Position numbers and translations under genes: made by a program
Notes under the pieces: model-generated
Database searches by the model: none
What the model saw: the letters and a program-made list of their open reading frames with translations, nothing else
What the model was told of the DNA's origin: nothing
Source: Idiomarina sp. UBA6142
Lineage (GTDB): Bacteria > Pseudomonadota > Gammaproteobacteria > Enterobacterales > Alteromonadaceae
Direction of reading: 5' to 3'
Assembly (NCBI GenBank): GCA_002423905.1
Contig: DIVC01000054.1
Location: 14,326 to 22,384, forward strand
DNA: 8,059 bases
Shown: in pieces, positions 1-7,154 of the stretch
Layout: every line of letters starts with the position of its first letter
How positions within the stretch are numbered: position 1 is the first letter of the stretch

Positions 1-1101
1 TTGCAGGGTGATGGTTGGACGCTTGAGCGGCAATGGGCATTTAGCAAAGGTTTTACCGATACCCGTACGCGTAATCAGATTGCTTGGGCAAGTGACGCCA
101 AGCAACTGGAACCGCTGCGTGAAACTGCCGCATGGGTTCGCGAACTGGTTAATTTGGGACCGGCTGATATTTACCCCGAGTCGCTGGCCGACAAAGTGAT
201 CAGTAAGCTAACCGCTCTTGCGCCGCAGCATATTACGACGACCATCATCAAGGGTGATGACTTACTTCAGCACGGCTGGGTGGGTATTCATGCTGTCGGT
301 CGCGCGTCAAAGCGACCACCGTTGATGCTGGTGGTGGATTATAACCCGACGGGCCAAGCGGATGCTCCGGTAACGGCTGCACTGGTTGGTAAGGGCATTA
401 CCTTTGATAGCGGTGGTTATAGTATCAAAGCCAACGAAGGCATGTATTACATGAAGTGTGATATGGGTGGTGCGGCTACCGTTGCTGGTGCTTTGGTCCA
501 TGCTATCAGGCAAGGGCTGAACAAGCGGGTCCAGCTGATTCTGTGCTGTGCTGAAAACCTCATCGATGGTCATGCCTTTAAGCTCGGTGATGTCCTCACT
601 TACAAAAATGGTACCACGGTCGAAATTGTCAATACCGATGCCGAAGGTCGCTTAGTGCTAGCAGATGGCTTGTTATACGCCGGTGAAATTGGTGCCGAGC
701 TCGTGATTGATGCCGCAACCTTAACTGGTGCAGCACAGACCGCAGTCGGCACCGACTACAATGCCCTGTTTAGTGTCAACGATGCACTTGCCGCCGAAGC
801 ATTACACATTGCCAGTAGCCAGCAAGAGCCTTTGTGGCGCTTGCCGCTGCAAAGTTGGCATAAGGACAGTTGTCCTTCTGCCTTTGCCGATACCGCGAAT
901 AGTCGTCCGGTCAAGGGTGGCGGTGCCGGTGGTGCGAGTAACGCCGCTGGCTTCCTGTTACGTTTTGCCCCACAACAGGGAGCGCAATGGCTACACTTTG
1001 ATATTGCTGGCGCCTACCACGCCAATGCCAATAGCTTATGGCCAACCGGTGCGACCGCGCTGGGCTTCCGTACTATTGCTGCACACTTGTTGAGCCGTTA
1101 A
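1..1101 (+). CDS. pepB: Peptidase B, M17 leucyl-aminopeptidase family (5' end missing)
   Basis: This is a cytoplasmic, two-metal aminopeptidase that removes N-terminal residues from peptides during peptide turnover. The 366 visible residues cover the end of the N-terminal domain and the whole catalytic domain. The M17 signature NTDAEGRL lies at 211-218. Expected metal ligands are present: K131 and D136 in GKGITFDSGG, D154 in MKCDMGG, and D213 and E215 in NTDAEGR. The expected catalytic K143 and R217 are also present. The wording follows E. coli PepB (427 aa, recalled) more closely than PepA, for example LVGKGITFDSGGYSIK and INGxAFKLGD-like stretches. The TTG at base 1 is an internal leucine codon, not a start: LQGDGW aligns with LSGEGW near residue 61 of E. 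coli PepB, so about 60 residues lie upstream of the window. The TAA stop at 1099-1101 is 8 bases before hrpB. Family assignment is very secure; PepB rather than PepA is secure. Confidence 0.95.
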   Translation: MQGDGWTLERQWAFSKGFTDTRTRNQIAWASDAKQLEPLRETAAWVRELVNLGPADIYPESLADKVISKLTALAPQHITTTIIKGDDLLQHGWVGIHAVGRASKRPPLMLVVDYNPTGQADAPVTAALVGKGITFDSGGYSIKANEGMYYMKCDMGGAATVAGALVHAIRQGLNKRVQLILCCAENLIDGHAFKLGDVLTYKNGTTVEIVNTDAEGRLVLADGLLYAGEIGAELVIDAATLTGAAQTAVGTDYNALFSVNDALAAEALHIASSQQEPLWRLPLQSWHKDSCPSAFADTANSRPVKGGGAGGASNAAGFLLRFAPQQGAQWLHFDIAGAYHANANSLWPTGATALGFRTIAAHLLSR

Positions 1102-1109
1102 GTGTGTCA

Positions 1110-3539
1110 ATGAGCGCAGAACCATTGCCGATTGTTGCGCTCATTCCTGCAGTTTTGCAACAATTGCCGGGGTCACGCTTGGTGCTTGAAGCACCACCGG
1201 GCGCCGGCAAGTCTACCGCACTGCCGCTCGCCTTGCTGCAGGCTCAGGCCTGGCAAGGGCAACGTATTCTATTATTGCAGCCACGGCGTATTGCCGCGCT
1301 ATCCATTGCCCGCTATTTAGCCGCACAGCTGGGTGAAACCGTCGGTCAGCAAGTTGGTTATCATGTGCGTGGCGATCAGCAATTCAGCACGCGCACGCGG
1401 TTGTTGGTGCTTACTGAGGGCATGTTTACCCAATATCTGCAACGCGATCCCGAATTAGTGGGCGTTGGCTTGGTAATTTTTGATGAATTTCACGAGCGCA
1501 ATCTCGCCTCTGATTTGGGGTTAGCCATGCTGTTGGAAAGCTTTCAACTGCGCCCCGATCTCGCCCTCTTGGTGATGTCGGCAACCTTGCCGGCTGCTGC
1601 TATTGCGCAGTGGTTAGGTGATGCGAAGGTGCTCAGTACAAGCGGACGCAGTTTTCCGGTTACTGTAGATTACCGCCCACCGTCACCACAAAGTCCATGG
1701 CTGCAGCAAGTTCCAGCTGTCATCCACCAAGCATTGCGGCGGGCTGAGCATGGCGTGTTGGTATTCCTACCCGGCCAAGCAGAAATAGAACAGCTCGCGG
1801 CGCTGCTCGGTGAACTACCGCAGGTGACGCTCTTACAACTCTATAGTCAATTACCCTTGGCACAGCAACAACGGGTATTACAACCACCCATCGCTGGTGA
1901 AAAACGACTTATTTTAGCCACTAACATTGCTGAAACCAGCCTGACTATTCCGGCCATTGATGTGGTGGTCGATTGTGGCCGCGAGCGTTTGGCCCAATTT
2001 TATCCACAGCATGGCATTAGTCGCTTGATCACTCGGCGCATCAGTAAGGCGTCTGCAACGCAGCGCGCCGGTCGTGCTGGTCGACTGCAAGCCGGACATT
2101 GCATCCGCTTATGGGGTAGCGCCGAGCAAGCGGGGCTGCGGGATTATCAGCCGGCTGAATTGGAAACTGCAGATCTCAGTGATTTTCTATTAGAATGCCG
2201 GCGCTGGGGGAGTGAACCCCAGGCTTTGCGCTTTTACAGTCCTCCCAATCAGGCTCACTTAGCCGCAGCACATGATTTATTAGAACTCCTTGAGGTTTGC
2301 CATAAGCAGGGCGGTTTAACCAGTTTGGGTCAGCAATTGGCCGAGTTCTCCGGCGATGTGCGGCTCGCTCGCCTTGCCGTATGGGCGAAACAGCAGAGTG
2401 CGGCAGTGCGCGCTGGCATGGCATTGTTATTAGCCCAGTTAGAGCAAACCACGATCGACGCCAACAGCTTTCCGTTACCACCAGCGCGTTTACCAGCCTT
2501 GGTGAAACAGCGTTGGCAGCATTGGTTGCGGTTGTTGCAAGCAGTCGCAACCGATCTGGATCTAAAGCAGTTGCCGCTGGTGGATTTGCTGTGGGGCTTC
2601 GCTGATCGGCTGGCGCAACGGCGCGGTGCCAGCAACCGTTATTTACTCAGTTATGGCGGTGGCGCACGGTTTCATGATATGGATAGCCAAGCCCGCAGTG
2701 AATGGCTGCTGGTGCTGTCGTTAACCTTGCAAGAACAGCAAGCGGATGCGTTGATTCGGTTAGCCATTGCGCTGCGTGAGAGCGATCTAAACCATCCTGC
2801 GCTGACACGGGTCCAAGAGCAGCAGGTTGAATTGGTGGGGCCACAGCAACGTTTACAAGTGGTGGAGCGTGAGCGCATTGGCGCTATTGTGTTGCGTGAG
2901 CAGCCGAGTCAACAGCCGTTATCGGCCGAGCTAAGAGTGCAAGCTTGGCTCAACCTCAGTCGTGGGCAAGGGCTGACACTGTGGCAGTGGTCGGCAGCAG
3001 CGCAACAATGGCTGGCACGGGTACGCTTAGTTAGTGCGCTGCAACCCAGCCAATGGCCCGACTACAGTGACGCCACATTAATGCAGCAGCTTGAGCAATG
3101 GGCCGTTCCGTACTGGCAACAACTCACCACGGCGGAGCAACTCCGGCAATGGTCGCCGTTGGCAGCGCTGCAAGCGCGCTTGAGCTATGCCCAGCAACAA
3201 CAGCTCGAACGCGAATGTCCCAGCCACTGGCTTGCGCCGAGTGGCCGCACACATCGTATTGATTACCTGCAAGCGCAGCCGCTGGTCGCGGTGAAGTTAC
3301 AAGAGGTATTTGGCGAGCCGGTATCGCCCACTATTGCTTATGGGCAAGTAACTCTTACGATAGATTTACTCTCGCCAGCGGGCAGACTGTTGCAACGTAC
3401 CAGCGATTTAGCTAGTTTTTGGGGTAATGCCTATCAGCAGGTGAAAAAGCAAATGCGCGGCCGTTATCCAAAGCATCCATGGCCCGACGACCCGCTGCAG
3501 GCGCGCGCAAGTCACTTAACCAAGAGACACCTTGAATGA
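1110..3539 (+). CDS. hrpB: ATP-dependent RNA helicase HrpB (DEAH-box)
   Basis: This is a superfamily 2 DEAH-type helicase of 809 residues, the same length as E. coli HrpB. Motifs in order are: Walker A APPGAGKST (28-36), PRR (58-60), DEFH (125-128, the HrpB variant of DEAH), SAT (157-159), TNIAETSLTI (271-280) and QRAGRAGR (318-325). A helical HA2-like region and a long HrpB-specific C-terminal region follow, ending in the typical GRYPKHPWPDDP. The family is predicted to unwind RNA in the cytoplasm, but its cellular substrate is not well established. I chose the ATG at 1110 because it gives MSAEPLPIVALIP, which lines up with the E. coli N-terminus. The upstream in-frame ATG at 1038 would add 24 unrelated residues overlapping pepB by 64 bases. 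A GTG at 1104 is a possible alternative. No good Shine-Dalgarno precedes 1110, so translation may be coupled to pepB. The stop overlaps the mrcB start. Confidence 0.96.
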   Translation: MSAEPLPIVALIPAVLQQLPGSRLVLEAPPGAGKSTALPLALLQAQAWQGQRILLLQPRRIAALSIARYLAAQLGETVGQQVGYHVRGDQQFSTRTRLLVLTEGMFTQYLQRDPELVGVGLVIFDEFHERNLASDLGLAMLLESFQLRPDLALLVMSATLPAAAIAQWLGDAKVLSTSGRSFPVTVDYRPPSPQSPWLQQVPAVIHQALRRAEHGVLVFLPGQAEIEQLAALLGELPQVTLLQLYSQLPLAQQQRVLQPPIAGEKRLILATNIAETSLTIPAIDVVVDCGRERLAQFYPQHGISRLITRRISKASATQRAGRAGRLQAGHCIRLWGSAEQAGLRDYQPAELETADLSDFLLECRRWGSEPQALRFYSPPNQAHLAAAHDLLELLEVCHKQGGLTSLGQQLAEFSGDVRLARLAVWAKQQSAAVRAGMALLLAQLEQTTIDANSFPLPPARLPALVKQRWQHWLRLLQAVATDLDLKQLPLVDLLWGFADRLAQRRGASNRYLLSYGGGARFHDMDSQARSEWLLVLSLTLQEQQADALIRLAIALRESDLNHPALTRVQEQQVELVGPQQRLQVVERERIGAIVLREQPSQQPLSAELRVQAWLNLSRGQGLTLWQWSAAAQQWLARVRLVSALQPSQWPDYSDATLMQQLEQWAVPYWQQLTTAEQLRQWSPLAALQARLSYAQQQQLERECPSHWLAPSGRTHRIDYLQAQPLVAVKLQEVFGEPVSPTIAYGQVTLTIDLLSPAGRLLQRTSDLASFWGNAYQQVKKQMRGRYPKHPWPDDPLQARASHLTKRHLE
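3522..3539 (+). promoter_or_regulatory. mrcB ribosome binding site and ATGA stop/start overlap
   Basis: AAGAGA at 3522-3527 lies 8 bases before the mrcB ATG at 3536. The hrpB TGA stop at 3537-3539 shares bases with that ATG (ATGA). This arrangement is typical of translational coupling within one transcript. It supports 3536 as the mrcB start, since the next in-frame methionine (residue 72) would remove the membrane anchor. Confidence 0.75.
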
Positions 3540-5818
3540 GAAAAAAAACTGCGCCAACTAAGCCATCGCGCTGGCGTTATGTGCTAATCACCAGCAGTAA
3601 AATATGCTTGCTACTGGTGGTGTTACTTGGTGGGTACTTAATTTACTTGGACAGTACCTTGACCGAGCGGTTTCGCAGCAGCCGTTATGAAGCACCAGCA
3701 TTAGTCTATGGTCGTGCCTTGGTGTTAACGCCGAGTGCTCACTTAACTATGGCTGCGGTTGAGCGTGAATTGACCTTATTGCAATATCAGCGCCAAACGC
3801 AAGTGACTGACAGCGGTCAGTACAGTGTGAGCGATCAAACCATCACGCTCTATCGGCGGCCATTCGATTTTGTCGATGGACCGGTCATGGCGCAGCGAGT
3901 TCGGCTAGAATTTCAAGGATCTGGTCTGCAGCGGATAATCAGTTTACCCGACAACCGGCCATTAACCATAGTTCGCCTCGAACCGCCTTATCTCGGTCGA
4001 CTGGCTGGTGGCAACCAAGAGAATCGATTGCTGGTGGGGTTGGAGCTCGTGCCTGATTTACTGGTTGAAACGCTGCTCTTGGTTGAAGACCGTGATTTTT
4101 ATCATCATGGTGGTATCTCACTCACGTCAATTGGGCGCGCCGCACTGGCTAATTTAGTAGCTATGCGTACAGTGCAAGGCGGCAGCACCTTAACTCAGCA
4201 GTTAGTCAAAAACCTCTATTTAACCCGCGATAAAACCTTATGGCGTAAAGTCAACGAAGCTCTCATGGCGGTGATTTTAGATTATCGCTTTAGCAAAAAT
4301 GAAATCTTAGAAACCTACTTTAATGAAGTGTACTTTGGCCAAGACGGGGGGTCGGCTATTCATGGTATTGCACTGGCGAGCCAGTTCTATTTTGCCAAGC
4401 AGGTGCAACAATTGGATGCTGCCGAAATGGCCTTATTAGTCGCCATCATTAAAGGCCCGTCATACTACAATCCGCGACGTTATCCGGAGCGCGCTCAGCA
4501 ACGCCGTGATTGGGTCTTGCAGTTGATGGTTGCGGAAAATTTGTTAAGTCAAGGCGATTATCAACAGGCGCTGGCGCAACCCCTAGTGGAACAGCAACGC
4601 AGCCGACTGACCCAACAACCTGCGGCACATTATTTGGAATTAGTACAACAAGAACTGAACGCATTGACACTCCCGGTTAACTGGAGTCAGCAAGGCTTGC
4701 GGGTTTTTACCTATCTGGACCCGTGGGCACAGCAATCCGCTCAGCAAGCGCTCACCAGTCAATTGCCGTTAATTAGTCAAGATCCCCAGCTTCAGGGCGC
4801 AGTGGTCATTGTCGATCATCAGCAAGCAGGCATTCGAGCACTGGTTGGGGATCGCGATCGGCAAACGGTCGGTTTTAACCGCGCTCGTGATGCCTTGCGG
4901 CCGATAGGTTCGCTGCTCAAGCCAATGATCTATGCCAGCGCATTGGAAGCAACGGGTGGCTATGATTTAGGCTCGATTTTGGATGATACGCCGGTCATTA
5001 TTCAGCGCCCCAATCAACCGCCGTGGCAGCCGCAAAACTACGATAATGAGTATCGCGGCATGCTGATGCTCTATGACGCGTTGGTGCAGTCGCGCAACAT
5101 TCCAGCAGTGCGCTTAGGCCTCGACATTGGCTTGCCAACCCTAGTTGATAAATTGCGGCGGGCTGGCATCACCTCACCCATAGCCGCAGTACCGGCGCTC
5201 ACGTTGGGTGCGGTCGAGGTGTCGCCGCTGATGATGGCTGAGGTTTATTCGATGCTGGCGCAATTAGGTCAGCACCGTCCGCTCGCTACGATCGCTGCGG
5301 TGACCAACCATCAGGGCGTACCGCTCTATCGCCGCGCATTCAGTGCGCCGACGCAGGTATTTAGTACTGAAGCCAGCTATCTGGTCCGGCATGGGCTAGA
5401 AGGGGTGATCAACACCGGTACCGGACGCAAATTAGGTGAGCGTTTTGGCGCCGGGCAATTGGCTGGTAAAAGTGGTACCACCAACGATTATCGGGATAGC
5501 TGGTTTGTAGGCTTTGATGCGCAGCACGTGGTGACCGTATGGTTAGGTCGTGATGATAATAAGCCGATTGGATTGACTGGCAGCAGTGGTGCGTTGCCGG
5601 TAGTCAGTGAGGTATTCGCAGCGTTGACCATACAGCCGTTTGCCGGCTTGATGCCGAGTGGTCTTGCCATGGTAGCCTTTCAGCAGCAAAGTGGCGCTCG
5701 TGTGCCGCTTAACTGCGACCATGTTGTGCGCTTTCCAGCGCGGCCACAGCGGCTGCCAGAGAATTTGGGTTGTGATGGTAAGATCGAGGAAAAATCATGG
5801 TGGCAACGCTGGTTTTAG
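3536..5818 (+). CDS. mrcB: Penicillin-binding protein 1B, bifunctional glycosyltransferase/transpeptidase
   Basis: This class A PBP polymerises lipid II into glycan strands and cross-links their peptides on the periplasmic face of the inner membrane. It has 760 residues. A short basic cytoplasmic tail (1-14) is followed by a membrane segment (about 15-38) and a UB2H-like region (about 56-147) that in E. coli docks the activator LpoB. The GT51 domain has EDRDFYHHGGIS (catalytic E184), QGGSTLTQQLVKNLYLT (214-230), RKVNEA (E241, probable second acidic residue) and NEVYFGQ (263-269). The transpeptidase domain has SLLK (S459 nucleophile, K462), SRN (519-521) and KSGT (645-648). C727 and C745 are 18 residues apart, the spacing of the Cys777-Cys795 pair recalled for E. 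coli PBP1b, so a disulfide is likely. It is shorter than E. coli PBP1b (844 aa), lacking most of the N-terminal tail and the C-terminal Gln-rich tail. UB2H and the position after hrpB favour PBP1b over PBP1a. No lpoB gene is visible here. Confidence 0.96.
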   Translation: MRKKTAPTKPSRWRYVLITSSKICLLLVVLLGGYLIYLDSTLTERFRSSRYEAPALVYGRALVLTPSAHLTMAAVERELTLLQYQRQTQVTDSGQYSVSDQTITLYRRPFDFVDGPVMAQRVRLEFQGSGLQRIISLPDNRPLTIVRLEPPYLGRLAGGNQENRLLVGLELVPDLLVETLLLVEDRDFYHHGGISLTSIGRAALANLVAMRTVQGGSTLTQQLVKNLYLTRDKTLWRKVNEALMAVILDYRFSKNEILETYFNEVYFGQDGGSAIHGIALASQFYFAKQVQQLDAAEMALLVAIIKGPSYYNPRRYPERAQQRRDWVLQLMVAENLLSQGDYQQALAQPLVEQQRSRLTQQPAAHYLELVQQELNALTLPVNWSQQGLRVFTYLDPWAQQSAQQALTSQLPLISQDPQLQGAVVIVDHQQAGIRALVGDRDRQTVGFNRARDALRPIGSLLKPMIYASALEATGGYDLGSILDDTPVIIQRPNQPPWQPQNYDNEYRGMLMLYDALVQSRNIPAVRLGLDIGLPTLVDKLRRAGITSPIAAVPALTLGAVEVSPLMMAEVYSMLAQLGQHRPLATIAAVTNHQGVPLYRRAFSAPTQVFSTEASYLVRHGLEGVINTGTGRKLGERFGAGQLAGKSGTTNDYRDSWFVGFDAQHVVTVWLGRDDNKPIGLTGSSGALPVVSEVFAALTIQPFAGLMPSGLAMVAFQQQSGARVPLNCDHVVRFPARPQRLPENLGCDGKIEEKSWWQRWF

Positions 5819-5832
5819 CCGGCGCTGCCACC
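5790..5832 (-). terminator. Probable rho-independent terminator of hemL, inside the 3' end of mrcB
   Basis: Bases 5799-5812 (GGTGGCAACGCTGG) pair with 5819-5832 (CCGGCGCTGCCACC) around a 6-base loop at 5813-5818. The 14-position stem has one mismatch and one G-U pair whichever strand is transcribed. Reading the minus strand, the stem is followed by ATGA and then a run of five T (complement of A at 5790-5794), which suits termination of hemL transcripts 11 bases after its stop codon. Reading the plus strand, the stem is followed by GAATCATGCAG, with no T-run, so it is a poor intrinsic terminator for mrcB. The mrcB TAG stop sits at 5816-5818, inside the loop. Confidence 0.65.
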
Positions 5833-5843
5833 GAATCATGCAG

Positions 5844-7127
5844 TTATTTCAATAAAGCAAAAGCCTTTTCAGCAGCTGCTAAGGTTGCGCGAATATCGTC
5901 ATCGCTATGGGCGAACGACATAAATCCAGCCTCAAAAGCTGAGGGCGCTAAGTAAACCCCCTGATCCAACATGGCATGGAAGAAGGTTTTAAAGTGTGCC
6001 AGATTACATTCAATTGCTTGCTGAAAGCTGGTAACCTGCTTGGCATCAGTAAAGAATAAGCCAAACATCGAGCCGGCCCGATTGGTGGTAAACGGCACAC
6101 CAGCTTTATCAGCCAGCGCCTGTAAACCATTAACCAATTGTTCAACCCGCGCATACAAGCCTGGATACAAATCTGGGTTATCTAACTGTGCCAAGGCGGC
6201 TAAGCCGGCGGCCATAGCCACTGGATTACCCGATAACGTGCCGGCTTGATAGACTGGCCCAATCGGTGCAATAAAATCCATAATCTCACGCTTGCCACCA
6301 AAAGCACCAACTGGCATGCCGCCGCCGATAACTTTGCCGAGACAGGTGAGGTCTGGGGTGACGCCATAGAATTCTTGGGCACCACCGCGAGCAACACGGA
6401 AGCCGGTCATCACCTCGTCAAAAATAAGCACACTACCGTACTGGTCGCAGATAGCACGCAAGCCCTCTAAGAAGCCTGGAACCGGTGGGATACAATTCAT
6501 GTTGCCAGCCACAGGTTCAACAATAATGGTGGCAATTTGATCACCCAGTTCAGCAAAGATCTGCTCCACTGAAGCCAAGTCATTGTAGGTTACGGTAAGC
6601 GTGTGCTTGGCAAAGTCAGCAGGAATACCTGGCGAATTAGGTACACCCATAGTGAGCGCGCCTGAACCTGCCTTCACCAACAGCGCGTCGGCGTGACCAT
6701 GGTAGCAGCCTTCAAATTTCAAAATCTTGTCGCGCCCAGTGAATCCGCGCGCTAGCCGAATAGCACTCATGGTCGCTTCGGTGCCCGAGTTCACCATGCG
6801 TACTTTTTCAATGGATGGCACGATGCTTTTAATACGCTCGGCCATGGTGATTTCAATGGCGGTGGGGGTACCAAAACTTAACCCGCGTTCAACCGCTTTA
6901 ATAGTGGCTTCACGAATGACTGGGTGATTGTGACCCAAGATCATCGGCCCCCATGAGCCAATGTAATCGATATAACGAATGCCATCGGCATCAAACATGT
7001 AGGCACCGTCGGCGCGCTCCATAAAAATTGGTGAACCACCCACCCCATTAAAAGCACGAACTGGTGAATTCACACCACCAGGAATACTGTGTTGGGCTTG
7101 GGCAAATAATTCTTCTGAGCGAGACAT
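5844..7127 (-). CDS. hemL: Glutamate-1-semialdehyde 2,1-aminomutase
   Basis: This cytoplasmic PLP enzyme converts glutamate-1-semialdehyde to 5-aminolevulinate, the last step of the C5 route that feeds haem and other tetrapyrroles. It has 427 residues against about 426 in E. coli. It belongs to the class III aminotransferase fold. Visible signatures are [13 protein letters not shown] (14-26), [14 protein letters not shown] (114-127), YHGHAD (142-147), the PLP-site aspartate D237 in DEVMTGFR (237-244), and the Schiff-base lysine K265 in [15 protein letters not shown], the same number as in E. coli. The start at 7127 is supported by the alignment of MSRSEELF with the family N-terminus and by a good ribosome binding site. 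The gene lies 27 bases after pyrB on the same strand and converges on mrcB with 25 bases between stops. Nothing is missing or broken. Confidence 0.98.
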   Translation of the reverse strand: MSRSEELFAQAQHSIPGGVNSPVRAFNGVGGSPIFMERADGAYMFDADGIRYIDYIGSWGPMILGHNHPVIREATIKAVERGLSFGTPTAIEITMAERIKSIVPSIEKVRMVNSGTEATMSAIRLARGFTGRDKILKFEGCYHGHADALLVKAGSGALTMGVPNSPGIPADFAKHTLTVTYNDLASVEQIFAELGDQIATIIVEPVAGNMNCIPPVPGFLEGLRAICDQYGSVLIFDEVMTGFRVARGGAQEFYGVTPDLTCLGKVIGGGMPVGAFGGKREIMDFIAPIGPVYQAGTLSGNPVAMAAGLAALAQLDNPDLYPGLYARVEQLVNGLQALADKAGVPFTTNRAGSMFGLFFTDAKQVTSFQQAIECNLAHFKTFFHAMLDQGVYLAPSAFEAGFMSFAHSDDDIRATLAAAEKAFALLK

Positions 7128-7132
7128 CGCGA

Positions 7133-7139
7133 TCCTCTT
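7133..7139 (-). promoter_or_regulatory. hemL ribosome binding site
   Basis: On the minus strand AAGAGGA is followed by TCGCG (5 bases) and the hemL ATG at 7127-7125. This is a strong Shine-Dalgarno at suitable spacing, and it confirms the hemL start. It lies in the 27-base gap after pyrB, which is too short for a promoter plus leader unless the promoter is inside pyrB. Confidence 0.8.
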
Positions 7140-7154
7140 TTTTCAGTTAATCTG

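Noticed and set aside
728..1093. A 121-codon plus-strand frame within pepB.
   Set aside because: It runs through the conserved catalytic domain of pepB in a shifted frame and its protein has no family features.
1038..1109. N-terminal extension of HrpB from the upstream ATG at 1038.
   Set aside because: The extra 24 residues overlap pepB in another frame, look unlike any HrpB N-terminus, and the ATG at 1110 gives exactly the 809-residue family length.
2176..2635. Overlapping antisense reading frames of about 100-124 codons within hrpB.
   Set aside because: They lie opposite a well conserved hrpB coding region, have no recognisable motif or convincing ribosome binding site, and are expected by chance at this base composition.
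5799..5843. Bidirectional terminator serving mrcB as well as hemL.
   Set aside because: The hairpin is symmetric, but on the plus strand it is followed by GAATCATGCAG with no T-run; only the hemL side has the full signature.
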